Positions 1 to 13,139 of a DNA stretch of 64,000 bases are shown here, one piece after another. The DNA comes from Gavia stellata. Its lineage: Eukaryota; Chordata; Aves; Gaviiformes; Gaviidae. The notes under the pieces are model-generated. The model was not told the DNA's origin, made no database searches, and saw nothing but the letters and a program-made list of their open reading frames with translations. The stretch lies in assembly GCF_030936135.1 (NCBI RefSeq), contig NC_082610.1:16254428-16318427 (forward strand), given 5' to 3'. The position numbers and the translations under genes were made by a program. Positions within the stretch are counted from its first letter, which is position 1. Each line of letters begins with the position of its first letter.

Positions 1-3000
1 GTCTACACTCATGCCTAACAGCTATCACATTCAGGATGTACAGGGAGGGGATGTGCAAGATCAGATGGAATGGGAATGCTTCGTACTCCCATGCACTGTA
101 TCAGCCACGTGATGCAGCTGTTTCTCCAACTTGGGTTCAATGTGGGTTTTTTTTTTAAAAAAAAAAAGCTTTACCTCTCAAAAAAACCCAAGAAGTTCAT
201 GTGATGTAGACCTTCAACTGAATATTGAAAGAGGATATAGAAGATTCGACACTTTTGGTTCCTGTGTGTAGAGCAGCTGGTCCCAGTGGAATAAAGGCAA
301 GAATAAACCCATCTTCTCTGTGAACAACACCGTAACAAGGGATACTGCCACCAAACGCAAAGTCCACTCTGTACCAGCTCAGTACAAACCTCCATCACAA
401 GGAGCGTTTCAGGGTGAGTAAGCTGAGAGCACAGCACAGGCACTGCAGTCATGTGGAAGCAGATGACAGGAGGGAAAGGATGCAACATTTGCAATTCTTC
501 AGCCCTGCTGCAGACCTGAGAAAGTGTATGCTTCAAGTTAAATCAGGTCTTAGAGACACCTTCTACCAGGCAGTGAACCAGCCAGCAGCACCTAGTGAGA
601 GGCAAATCCGCATCCCTGTGGAAATGGCAGAAGACTGATTAATTTAATCTCATGCCCTTTCTAAGAAAAGACAGTAAGAGATATTGAGGGGCAAAATTTG
701 TACAAATGTACCAGTGTCTTCATCCTTCTTTGGCAGAGAAAAGGAGGAGCAGATTCCACATGTGCACCCCTCCCCTGATCACAGCAGTCGGTAGAAGTAG
801 GGGCAAGAAGGGGTTTTCTGCAAAGCCTACGCCTTTGAGGCAGCAGAAGCTCAGTTTTACGACTCTTGGCCCCAACACAATTTACCATTTACAAATTAAT
901 CCTCCTCCGTTCGAGAGCACAAGGCCTGCTAAAGCTCTCATGTCCACTTCTCTGATTCTTCATTGTCCACACTGACAGAGAGAAGCCGAAGACCTAATCG
1001 GTGTGTAATTCAATCGCTGTCCAGGCTGTGTCACAGCACAATGCTCTGCTTGTAGTGCCACGGGTTAAGTCAGCCAGCTACTGTTATGCACCACAGCAGG
1101 TGTGAAGAATGTCACTCGGTCTAACTGTATGTTACCACTCCGTCAAGGTCCGTTTCTGACGCTACTTTCACTCACCACTTAATGATTGTTTTTCCTACTG
1201 GCAGCAAGCTAATTGTTGGCTGTATGGTAAAAGGGCACTTTCAGTATTTTTGATCCTGAATTGGGAATTCCTCCACAGCATAACATGGGCCTCATACAAA
1301 GCAAACCCCTCTGTTCTTCAGATCCCCAAAACATGGAAGCCTGCTGAAAAGCTCTTTATTTCCTTAGTCTTAATCCAGCAATTACTAAGTTATGACTTAC
1401 TACGCCCAAAGTGCTTCACTCTGTTGTTCCTCACCAGACAGCACACTGGACATTGCTACACACCTTTTGGGAATGGCTTAAATCCGCAAAGCTTGTTGGT
1501 ACCTAATTACATTTAAATCAGCAAGAGACAGGCACTTCAAAAAATTCTTATCTGCATGTAGGTGGTTAAAAATCTCTGGAAAACAAAATTAAATGTGCTG
1601 CCACACTTAAATACAGATCTTGGGCCACTCTGATAATGGCATTTGGTTTGTTTTTTTTAAAAAAAGACTACTAGTAGAAAGTTGCACTTCATTCTTCTTG
1701 AGTCATACCACAGTGCAAGGAAGCTGAGGAAGAGAAGTACGGAGGAAGAAGGCAGGGCAACACCTGCCACTTCATCACCAGCGAAGCAGCAATGGGTGTG
1801 CGTATCACCCAGCTATGCTACCGGGCCAATAAGGAGACAGTGGGGAACTATTGCTGATAAACCCACAGCAGCACGAGCGAACTGTAATTTACTGAAAGTG
1901 GCAAAAACATAGGGACAGTAACCAGGAGCACATCAGAGGATGTCTTCCCCTCGCACAGATGTACATCACATGCTTTTATTAGTCATCTGTGATGTTTCTT
2001 TCCATGTATAACAGTGATACGTCCAAGGGATGTGAGCACAGAATGAGCACAGAAACTCCCTATTTCTGATGCATCTATTTCCTTAACAGCCTTGAGAATT
2101 TCATTCATGTAGAGTTTCTGATGCTATTTCTCCAATTCCTTAATTTTAATGTAGAAGCAATACAACTAGAAGCAACACCTGACAGAAGAGCTACACTGGA
2201 ACAGAAATTGTACAGGCCTGTACCAGCTGGAGTAGTTTCATCTGAACGAACAAACAACTGAAGTCAGCTGGATAACCTGACCAATCCAAGAAGAGGATAA
2301 ACCAAAATGGAAACAATTTCCCTGCCACCACATAGAAGATCTTAAATAAATATATGTGGCTGTCTAGAGTATTTCTATGTAATTCTGTACAAGAATGATG
2401 GTTACCAACCTTACCTAATCCTGTAAAGGGATGAACTACTTTGTCACACTTTCAAATCCTGGGAACGCAGCGAGGAGGTGAAGAAAGATAATCCAGCTTC
2501 TTACCACTTGCTACAGAAAAGGTCATAATATTCATTATTGAAAATATGAATTGGACATCTGTATTTACAATGTTAAACAAGTCTTGCTTAGTGCTGAAGC
2601 CAAGCTGCTTATTTCACCCATACTCGTCTACTGTCATCATTGACGGCTGATTTCCAAACATGGCCAGACACCAGTTTATATGGCAGGAGTCATGAGACAT
2701 TCTTGCATCCTGAATCAGGATTTAGCAATGCCATGTGCCAAGCCTTAGAAGCATGCAGAGCATTTGCAACTGAGCACCTGCGGAAATCCCATTTCCTGAC
2801 AAAGACAGGCCTCCAATATTCATGTTTTTCTCCTGCTCTTAGGCCATGCTGTAATGAAATATGGCCTGAATAATCCTTTTATAGGTACACAGGGAAATGT
2901 CCTTGCTTAGCATTTACCCCTCCTTATGGAGGTTCAGTGGGAATTTGGTTGAGCAATCAGCAAAGATACACAGAATGAAAAGCCTGGCTGATGGGATATG

Positions 3001-4394
3001 ACTGAAACCATGCACAGGGTAGGGATACAAAGTGGACATGCAGGTTATCAGAAAAACTGGAAGGACTCTGGTAACTTTAGTGAATATAGATAAGCGAAGA
3101 GGAACCCTAGGAGTCACATTAAATTCGGTGTTAATGCCGACAGTGACATATGCAGGCACAGCCAAAAGAGGGACCAATGCACACTCATGGAAAGGGAGGC
3201 CAGGAGGGCTGTTGCTGGCAGCATGTGAATAATCAAAGAGCGCAGGACTGCACAGAGACCTCTCCCGGGTCAGTGAGAACAGTCCAAGGGAAGTAAGTTG
3301 AAGGCAGGCTGGAAGGGACTTAGAAGGGGCTGGTTGTGAGGCCAGCAATGGGAACGACTTTGAACAGCTTATGCTGTAAGACCCCCTGCTCTGCAAGACA
3401 ATCCCAGAGTACCTCCTGCTGCAGGTCTGGGTTGCCCTTACTCCAAGCTGCTTTCTTCCCTTTGAAGCCCATGATTCCCTTACCTCAAGAAACCTGCATC
3501 CTTGTCCTGTTGCCTTCACTCTAACCATGGGTTGCTGCTGCTTTACCTCTGACATGGGCTATCTGTGCCCCCTCCTCAAACTCTGGCTGCTGCCTCCCAA
3601 CCATCCACATCTCTATATGCCCCCAAATTGTCTCCTCACGCTCCATTTCCCTGACACTGTCCCCTGTGGCTGCTTCATAACCCCAGATTATCTCTGCTTT
3701 TGTTTTCTGCCCTTGCTGCTGGCTTTGGCAGTGTGAGTGTGAAGTCCAAGCTATCGTATGTAGCAGACTATTAGCCTGTACACTGTTCTGCACCTAATCT
3801 CACTTTTGCCACGCTGCTCACTGGAGCTTTAAACCAACAACGCCAAACACCGAACCAGTACCAGTATCACATCTTCAACCGACAATACTGGTTTGGCAGT
3901 TTAGAGATCAATCATTTGTCATGGCTCTGCTGGTCTTTAGTGGTCCCTCAGCATCATTTCGGGAACCGTCATCCATCAGGGTGCTGTGTAGGCTCAGTGC
4001 ATGCAGAGTGATAGCCACTATTTCCCATTTCCACAAGGAAATGCTAGAACAACTTTTGTCTGCTAAATGCTGGGTATAAAAACCAGATCTCTGTGGCACA
4101 CTCCCTTTTCCTTCCTTCCTGCTGATCAGCTCTTCCTCTGGTACTTCAGGGGACCTACCCCCTCCTCTTGGCCAGGACAGTGTACACTCAAACAGCTGCT
4201 AGGGCTGGATGAAGCACCTGCTGTGGGCAACAGCAGCTGGAGTTCATTTTGGGTCCAAAGGGCCGAGGCCAAGCAGGCTGACCGCATATGCACTAATCCA
4301 GTATCATCACCAACTCCACCAACAACAGGTGCCTCTTTGAAGAGGGAGCAAAAAACTATTTGGGGAGGAATCAGAGCTTTATAAAGGACATTAT

Positions 4395-4490
4395 GGGCCA
4401 AGTCCTCAGCTGGTACATGCTCAGTTAAAGCATGTACTCTCTTGAAGTTATATGAGTAATGCTCGCATACACCAGTAAAAGATCTGGCCC
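4395..4490. repeat. decayed palindromic ancient amniote repeat
   Basis: The ends form an imperfect inverted repeat: the left end reads GGGCCAAGTCCTCAGCTGGT and the reverse complement of the right end begins GGGCCAGATC and continues to ACTGGT. I recall the same frame, 'gggccagatcctcagctggtgt...tgaagtcaatgg...', from a short palindromic repeat spread through bird and turtle genomes. The centre has the remnant CTTGAAGTTATATGAG in place of the usual 'ttgaagtcaatgg'. The family name is not certain. Confidence 0.5.
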
Positions 4491-5739
4491 ACTCTCAGTG
4501 CTGCTTCTCTCCTCTTTCTGGTTTTCCTAAGGATTTTTCACCTCCTCTCTTTGCTCTGCACTGATCTTCCTTTAAAAAAAGAAAAGAAACCTTCCTGTCC
4601 CTTGCTTCAGATCAAACAGCTGAAAGTCACAAGCTACATATACCAGACTTCAACATCCTCCTCTACGCAGGTAACACAATCTTACCGTTGCCTGACACGA
4701 TGTGTCCCTCAGTCCTGCTTGAGTCCTGGAGTCCAGATCACGAGCATACATCAGCAGGAACAAGGGCAATCCCATTCTGCAACAAATCAAATCAAACCCT
4801 GTCAAGGTCCCTTAAGAGAAAACTTTCAGCATAGGCATCATAAGAATTGCCATGCACTTGCTCGGGCCAGTGGTCCACATAGGCCAGTGCATTATTTCAA
4901 TGTATGGCCACCACAAAATGACATGGGAAGAGCGCAAAAAAACCCTGCCAGAAACAGCTATTGGCCAAATTGGCTACAAGGAAAATTTTCTTCTTATCTC
5001 ATTTCGGTAGAAGTTGGTTTATGACCCATTGCATACAAATATCTTTTTAAGTCCCTCTTGGTGTATTACGGATAAATGCTTGTATTAATAAAAGTCTCTA
5101 TGTTTTTTCTTTTCTGAGTACTGCCATTCTGAGCTCCAAAGGTCAGTTCTGCAAATCTGGTCTCACTCCTTGCAGTTACTCTTCTGCCTGTTTCTAGAGA
5201 ACCTGGAAGCTCTCTGGAGCCTGAGAACGGAGCTGGATGCACAAAGGCAGCACCGCAGTGCACTGCCGAAAGCACTCTGCTCACACAGCCTGAGTCAAAG
5301 ACCTTGCTACAAGCTGCTCATGTGAACTAGTCACAGCCTTCATAACTTTGTATTCCAAAATTTATTTTCCTGAACTGTACATCTTTTAATTCATGACTTT
5401 CCCAGATTTAGATTCATTTAAGTGACTTTCCCCTTGGGACCATGTCTCAGTTGGGTTATATTACAAAAAGAAGGAAAGCGGAGACAGTTGAAGGAGCAGA
5501 GCTGGTGGTGAGAATAGCAAAGGCAGAAAAAATAGTCTCCAATACGTAACAGTTACTGGCATCTCACCCACAAATACACACAAGTGTAAATTGTACTGTG
5601 TTGGCTTGCCCACTTAAATAAGTCTCTGAGAATTTCCCTTGACAAACACTGCAGTACAGGCTAGTCAATGCCATTTCCTCACCAATGAAGAGACATTTGC
5701 ACAACCACACAGGAACGTCCAGTGCTAGAAACATATTCT

Positions 5740-5796
5740 CAGCTGCTGCAGACTCACGGATTCCCTTTGAGGCTTTAACCACAGTTCCAAATTTGG
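5740..5796. promoter_or_regulatory. possible enhancer module: E-box, RUNX-like site, CArG palindrome
   Basis: CAGCTG (5740-5745), AACCACA (5777-5783) and the CArG-type SRF box CCAAATTTGG (5787-5796) lie within 57 bp. The CArG box is the core of a perfect 14-bp palindrome, TTCCAAATTTGGAA. The cluster is about 18.6 kb upstream of the MYOD1 TATA box, roughly the distance of the mammalian core enhancer. Motifs this short recur by chance, so this is only a candidate. Confidence 0.2.
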
Positions 5797-8700
5797 AAAA
5801 CATCAAAGCATGTATAAACAAACAAAGAAGGCATTATTGCACACTTATGCATCAGTTTTGTCCACATAGATGCCTGAGGGAACCACATAGCAATCACCAC
5901 TTTGCATACTTAATACTGAGCAGTATGGATACCTATATGTTACTGCCCTTCACAGCAAAAGCAATAAAACACTCCTAGCATCTGACAGGCACAGAGCTCT
6001 TCCTAACCCTCTGAATCCTCCCTGAGGCTTGCTGTCACTGGGCACATTTCATGCAGGCCAGCTGCACAGGATTTATTCAACCAGTTTTGGAGTATCAAAG
6101 CTAACTTTTTTTTGTCTTTGCCCCAGGCAGGCGCTTGGTATGCAGGATTTAAATCAGAGAACAAAATGTTCTGTGAAATTTGTAAATACTCGGCACAGTA
6201 ATTTCTAAATTCTAAAAAAGATAGCAACTGGAGCTAGTGGTTTAAAAATAAAAAAGTAAAGCATTTCACTGCATCACTGTGAGTAATGCCACTCTGTCCT
6301 GAAGACCAGAATAAATGACTTCCCAAGATTATCAATTAATGGTGCTGACTGCCTTAAGTGATAGGAGCCAAACACACGGTGAGTTACACCTCATAATTCC
6401 AATGAAATCGGGAGAATGCCCAACTCAACAAGTGCTCTGCATAAAGACGCTGAAATTGAAAACAATTTGCTTGACCCTTGCAAATTGGCACAAAAGACTT
6501 TGCCTGGGACATACTGCCACAAACAGACTACAGTCTAATACCTACCATTATAAGATTTTTATAATGTATTTAAAGCCATTAAAATGGAATTAGGCAGAAA
6601 ATGATAGGGAGATACCCTAGGAAATCACGACACTTACACTATGAAGAATAATATGTAGATGGCCTAAAAGAGGTGTTTTGAGCAGAAATCAGCCATAAAG
6701 GGTCATTCGTGACTGGAGCTAGGAGAGTAATTACTTCATTGGAATTTAGCATAGCTTCTAAGGTCTATGACGTTTGAGTGAAATTATCCACTTCTGTTTT
6801 GTCTGATTCACCACCACTGAATCCATACTGATACAAAATTTAAAACAAACATTTAGTTGATGAATGTTGACATTAAAGTTTCAAATAAAGAACTTTTTCA
6901 TATTTTTTATCTGAAGCAGTTTCATTTAAACTTTGAAAGGATTCTTTTTCAAACAAAAACTGTGAAAAGTGTTCATTCAGTATTTTTTGGTGAATACGAA
7001 AGCTAAAACATTTAGAATCATTTCCTCTTCACCTGCAAATATTTTGCACACCTCTCACCACATCTGTGGCTTTAATTTCTTCTCTCTCAAGCCAAGTAGC
7101 AAATGGCATCAGTCAAACCATTTAAGTCCCAGAAGTACCTGTCCTTCATAAGCAGGTGCTCTTGGTACTAGCAGGGACTCTATGAACATTGATTATCAGT
7201 AGCATACAGCAGCAAGACAATAAATGGCTTCTGGACCTTCATCCCTTGCCCATAGTTTACTTCTGTTAGCCCAAATATTCTGGGTATGTACAGAGTGCAT
7301 CTGCTCATGCTCACCTCGAAGAGGTAGGTCTGATGCTCCCTCAAGGGCCATCTGGAGCTCTGAGTGCACCTACCAAAGTTTACACTGCCTGGAAGGCATC
7401 ACCTGCAGTCACTGATTTCAGATGGCACAGACTGTACAAAAAAAGGCACTGCCTTTTTCAACATGTCAAATCTTATTTTCTCATTTGTTCAAAAGTAAGT
7501 ACAGATTCTTACTCACAGCTGTGGAAAGAAAGGTAGACCAGAAGGGCAAGGTATACAAATTATGACAAACTTTAGGCAGTTTGGGATTGCACAACCCCCT
7601 TATGCAACATGTGGCCTGGGGTGCACCCATGTTTTCAGAAATTCCACAGAATCCCCTTAATTTTGTTCCAGTGGTAAGACCCAGTGGCTTCAACCTACAA
7701 CAAGTGACTGGACTTACGATGTGCCATGGACAGATTGCAAGGATGAGCCTTAAGTTTGCTGCCCTATGCTTTTTTCAATGTGGATTGAAATAACAATTGC
7801 AAAATGTCTGCCAATTTATTCTAACTTACTCCTAAGCACAGCCTCTTTTAAAAAACAAATGCGTAGTATCAGCCAGTAACACTTGAAATTAATAGTCCAC
7901 TTACAGCTTAAGTGTATTTATAAGAGAAGAAATGGAGATTGAAGGGCCAAGTATCATGCTGCTGACTAGGCTGAAGCTTGCTCAGCCTGGCTGCCAGTCC
8001 TCTGCGGCCACCAGGCAGAGAGGCAGGGAGCACGGCCAGCCCCCAGGGCTCCAGCTCTCCTTGCTGCCTCTCTGCCCAAGCCAAACCGCAGGCTTCCTCA
8101 GCGCTGGCAGAGGCAGGGCTCTTAAAGACACAGATGAGCTGAGAAGCCTAGTCGGCACACCTAACAATTTTGTAAGTACAAGGGGAAAAGACTAGGGGAG
8201 AACAACTCAGTGTAGGTGAATCGTCAACACTTAAACTCTTTCCATTGCATTGGAAAGAGTGATATGTGCTTAAGAGAAAACAGTGATACACTGCTCCTAG
8301 ACACAAGTTAGTAGTGGCTGCAGTGCAGTTTTACCTGCAGCCCCAGCATTAAGAAGTCTACACACATGTATGCAGTCACACACACTCAAACACGGCCATA
8401 TGCAGCTTGACTTGAGATGCAACAGGATAGCTGAAGGTGTTAAACCAGGTCGAGGCAGGACAACAGTCACAGCCAAGAGTCTACCTACAGAGTTAGTTGA
8501 GATGCAGTTACATCTTCTAGGCTTGACTGCAGAGCTCACACACACACACAGACCCCAAACCTGCTGTAGGCATGGAGCTTTCTCTGAGGCCCACAGAAGG
8601 GAGGGTGGGAGCAAAGGGAGAGGATGAGTCTGCTTGAGCACTGTGGTTGTGGCAGCAGCCAGAAAGAGCCTACAGAGAGAGAGAGAGGAGAAGGGTGCCT

Positions 8701-10805
8701 GGGGACAGGCAGGAGGGTGAGGGCAAGTGCTATGCAGGCAGATGTGCCCTGAACACCAAAGTCACAGGGCAGCTCTGAGCATCAGCCACAGCGGCCACCG
8801 AGGCTCCCTGCTGCGCTGCAGGGCACTGGGCCTCTCCGGGCCTCTGCAGCACCCTGCTGAGAAGGGGTTGAGCCTGCCTGTCTCCTCACAGCGAACTCTC
8901 TGCTACTGGAAGGGTCCCATGATAAACACAAGCATTAATTACAGATAATCTAATTTAAACACTGAAGAGAAGAAAACAGCATTAATTAGGAAACCCTTCT
9001 ATACCTGTTCTATGACACAAGGTTAAAGATAAGCTTTGCATGTATTTCAGAAACTCTTATGAACTTGTCTTCTATGTTTTGTTTTAGACACAGCACAGAC
9101 ATGCCCATGGGCTGTGGGCATATTCTGTTTGAAGGACAGATTTCAATCAGTAAAATTTCAAAGAACTCTCTATATATCACAATGGTTTATATTATCCAGC
9201 GTTTGCAAAGTTCCTTAAGGAAGAACTTCACTGCAAAAGAAGAAAGACAAATGAGCCAGCTTCTCAGTATCTGTGCCATGCAGACTTGTGCCAAGGAAGC
9301 CTATGGAACTGAACTGCCCAAGATAAAAGTTACATCAGAGGTGCAGTGTCGCAACTTTATCAGGCTACTGTTGCAAAGTGGGAAAACTGAATGAAGGCAA
9401 AAAAGACATGGCTGTTTCCAGTACAAGTGAAGAACACCCTCAAACATCTCAAATGGCATTAAACACTGCAGTAATGGATGTTTTGCAAATACAAAAATAT
9501 CGATGAGAGGAAGAAAATATTTGACTCTCTAGAAAAGGAAAGCAATGGAAAACTCAGCTTTGGTGTACTTGAGGCAAGTCCCAAAAAAAAGGCACTTCAA
9601 AAATTACTTCCAAAATCAAAATGAATCCAAGCATTTCACAAACAGGATTTCATTGTGGTAACTTATTTTAGTAAATTGAATATATATAAAATACATGTAC
9701 ATACGGCACTGCATAGTAATTTTCAGAACCTATAAGCCCAAAAAAGAGGCTCTTGTCTGCTCTATTTGATACCAACAAGATCAAGACTCTGACTTCAAAG
9801 GGACTAGGCTCTAACTTTTACTTTTGGGAAATCCTTCTCTTGTATCACTAAAACATGCTGATTTCACAGCACTACAAGAAAGTGGACTTTTCCATTTGCT
9901 CAGTGACATACAGACAAAAAGCATTTTCCAGAAAGTCTGCCTCACAGCCCGGTCACAGTGCTATTGTCACCCCAGGGCTATCTCATGTTTTGCTGATGAC
10001 TACTTTTACTGTGAGACAGTCAAAAAAAGTTGGTTTTCTACGCTTACTTAAGTAGTAACCTCCCAAACTTCAGGCTGCTTTTTTAACTTTATGAGTCATA
10101 CAGTGCAAAAAGGCAACAAAACAACTCAGAAGTCTCGCTGGCTTTCCCTCCATGGAAAAAGGAAATAAAAAAGAGTGGGATCAGATAAAACAGTGAAATG
10201 AAGCACCTGTTGAGAATGGAAAAGCACACAGATAAACGGGTTAAAGTGACTTCAAGTCCAATGCAAGCAATTATGAATTCACGGGTGTTCATATGAATCA
10301 TTCTCCATTTCCTGCCAGAGAGCTTAGGTTTCACTTAATTATGAAATAAAATAATGAATGAAGAAGGCTAATTCACAGGCATACATATCATACATTTACT
10401 TATTTATTACTTTTTCCTCACATAGCCCTCTGCTTTCATCATCGCTATTGATGGGCACTTAATGATCACATAAGAAAAAAGTTTGGCAGGATTAGATACA
10501 CTATTTGCAAAGCACATGAAAAATCTGTTACAGCTAGAAAGAAGCTAACAGATGGTAGCTGGATAGAAGCAACAGCCACAACTCTTGCTACCTGGGATTA
10601 AACAACACACAATATCAATTCCAGATTTAAAAGTGCAGCTTAAAGAGACTAGCTTTAAATGAGAGAGAATCAAGGTAGAAAATGGCCAGATACAACTAAA
10701 TGTTTGCAAAGTCTCAGCAGAAAGGATATTTTCAGCTGACTGCTAAAGCCCACTGACAGTAACAGTGCTCTCTGCTGCACGCCACCAAAGAATAAAAAGA
10801 AAGGG

Positions 10806-10831
<26 letters not shown>
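10806..10831. repeat. (TG)13 dinucleotide microsatellite
   Basis: An uninterrupted TG run of 13 units follows AAGGGG and is followed by TAAGAG. It is probably length-polymorphic. Confidence 0.97.
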
Positions 10832-10836
<5 letters not shown>

Positions 10837-13139
10837 TGCTTATTTTGCTGGAATTTTAATTGCAGTTCTGTATACCACGTGGTGATTGTTTGGCTTCCCA
10901 CTCTGCCAAACACTTTCAACATCTTTTAAAATGTGTTGTACCAAAATCATGCCAAATCATAAAAACGAATAAAGACATCTTTCATTGAGGCATGTGCCTA
11001 ACATTACGCATTTAAATAACCCTGGATTATGGGAATAAACAAGGTCAATCCTGTCACCAACCCTATTTACAGATGTCACCAACCCTTTTTGCAATGACTT
11101 GCAGATAACTATCTGCTCTTGCTTCCCCTTGGTCAAGATCACTAAGCATCCAACCCTCTTCCCCTCAACATCAGTTCTTTGAGGAAATTTGTAAAGTTAC
11201 TTCACACTTCAGGATTTAGTGAGAATAGGAATCTAACCCAGATTCACCTGTTCCATCAAAGTCATATACACATATTGTTACCTCAAGCGGGTCATAACTT
11301 TTCTAAAGCATACAGTTTGGGAGAGATACGCAAGACTTTCCCCTTCAGTTTAGGACAGGTAGAAAAAAAGCAACCTATCTTAAAAGCAACCCTACCTGAT
11401 AGCACGCAGCTGCACTTACTCCATGCCATGTTGAAATGTTGTAACTAACTAAGAATCTGAACAAAACACTTGTTCCTCAGGATACAGCACTTCTTGAAAA
11501 CCAAGACTTGAGATCACAAGTTTTTGGAAAAGATGAGACTTTCCCCAGTCCAGATACAAACAGCATGTGACACCACCTCATCCTATGTAGCAAGAATCTC
11601 TACATTACTTTGTAATGGAATTTTTCCACAATATATTTGATTACAGTACAAATGACATGTATTTCCTTTAGTTCTGTGAAGCACAAAAAATAAATTGAAC
11701 AGTGTTCTCATAAAAAGTGGGGTTAAAGAACATATGGAGATCAAGGAAATTTAGAGTCAGCCCCATACACCAAAGGCGGCCTTAAGAAATGTCTTTGCGT
11801 CTTAGTTCTATATCACTGAAATGGGTAACTTAATACTGACTTCCAAGGGACCAGAAGTCCACTCATACAGACACAAGCATCTATGAGCTGATATGCTCAG
11901 AAATTATTGTCATGAACACCCACCTAACAAAATACAATGATAAACTTTTCCACAGACACACTAGCTAACTTGCTTTCTATTATGATTTCACACTTCAAAT
12001 TATTTGGACTGTCCACAGAAAGGAGGTCATCAAGTATTCTATTTAGATTAGGATGTCAGCGCATACACACAGACACCACACTTGCTCTTTCTCTTCTGAG
12101 GCACTCAAAGGATTATTCTGGAATAATGAAACACTGGCAACTATTTTACTGGCTAAAACAAAGACAGTTGGAATGGAGGGAGCTAAAAGGTAACTGTCAG
12201 AAGTACATCTTCCCAGCAAAAGTCCCTAGTGCCCCAGTGAAAAAGAGGACCGTTATTGAGAACTTCAGAACAAGACCATATATTGTTGACCTGTCTTGTC
12301 AATGAATGTATCGTAACTTACAAATTCAGGTACTTAATTTAGCCTTGCCAACATTACAGGCATACCTTACTCACCTGCAGTTTTACTCAAATGCTTAAAA
12401 GAAGCATATGCGTAAATACTTTTTTTAAATGGAAACTTATCAGAGTTTTACATTTTATTTAGTGAAACTTCTAATTTAACTTAACTACAGCATGTAGAAT
12501 CAGAAGAATGAAAAAATGGACAATTACAGTAAACAAAGAGGGCTGAATAGCGTAAGAGATGGAGGCACCGAACTAGAAGTATGTAAATTTCTCATGAGGA
12601 ATTTTCTCACATCTTTTCGTGACTATTCTCAGATGATGTGTGCTCTGCTCTAGGTAGTCAGATCCAATAACAATTAAAACACGCAACGGAATAATGATTC
12701 TGCCGTTAGCATCCTGAGTTTGTGGGGGAGTGCAGTGATCTGCTAGAAAAATATTCCACAGAACGGCATGTAACATTAAGCTCACTAAACAGAAAGTCAC
12801 TGAACAGAAAATGATCAAATTTGAAGAGTGTTGACATTACTCATATTTCCACTCCACTGGCTTAAATCTATTAAAGGTAAATAAATGCTCAAGCAATAAC
12901 ACGCAGAGCTCCACCCATACGGTAAAGCAGTTGAAAAATTCAGAAACCTGTATTTTGAAGTTACTGTACAAAGTGAGGATTATTAAATTACTAAAACACT
13001 GAAGGCGGTTTAATCTGCCTAGATAGGACCAGTTCTACACAAACATTTTTACCACTAAATTAAAAAAGGTAAAGGATTTACCCTGTAGCCAAGACATACA
13101 CACTGTTAAGTTCCCAGGACTCTCTGACAGATCGCTCCC

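Larger units (their letters stand above)
1..13139. other. intergenic region, no gene recognised
   Basis: No exon chain that I recognise is present on either strand. In the human order the gene upstream of MYOD1 is OTOG, but I see no cysteine-rich otogelin-like exon here, so its end is presumably outside the window. Open frames in this stretch are short and lack codon or domain signals. The longest is a 213-codon minus frame at 2914-3555, judged a chance frame or part of an unidentified old repeat. The region holds a decayed palindromic repeat (4395-4490), a CArG/E-box cluster (5740-5796) and a (GT)13 microsatellite (10806-10831). A distal MYOD1 enhancer could lie here, as mammals have a core enhancer about 20 kb upstream, but I cannot place one. 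Confidence 0.7.

Noticed and set aside
9059-9394. 111-codon plus frame preceded by TTTGTTTTAG
   Set aside because: An acceptor-like sequence alone is not enough; no homology or neighbouring exon is visible.
12573-12818. 81-codon minus frame with a TTTTTCTAG acceptor-like sequence near 12755
   Set aside because: No partner exon, no recognised family and no downstream donor; likely chance.
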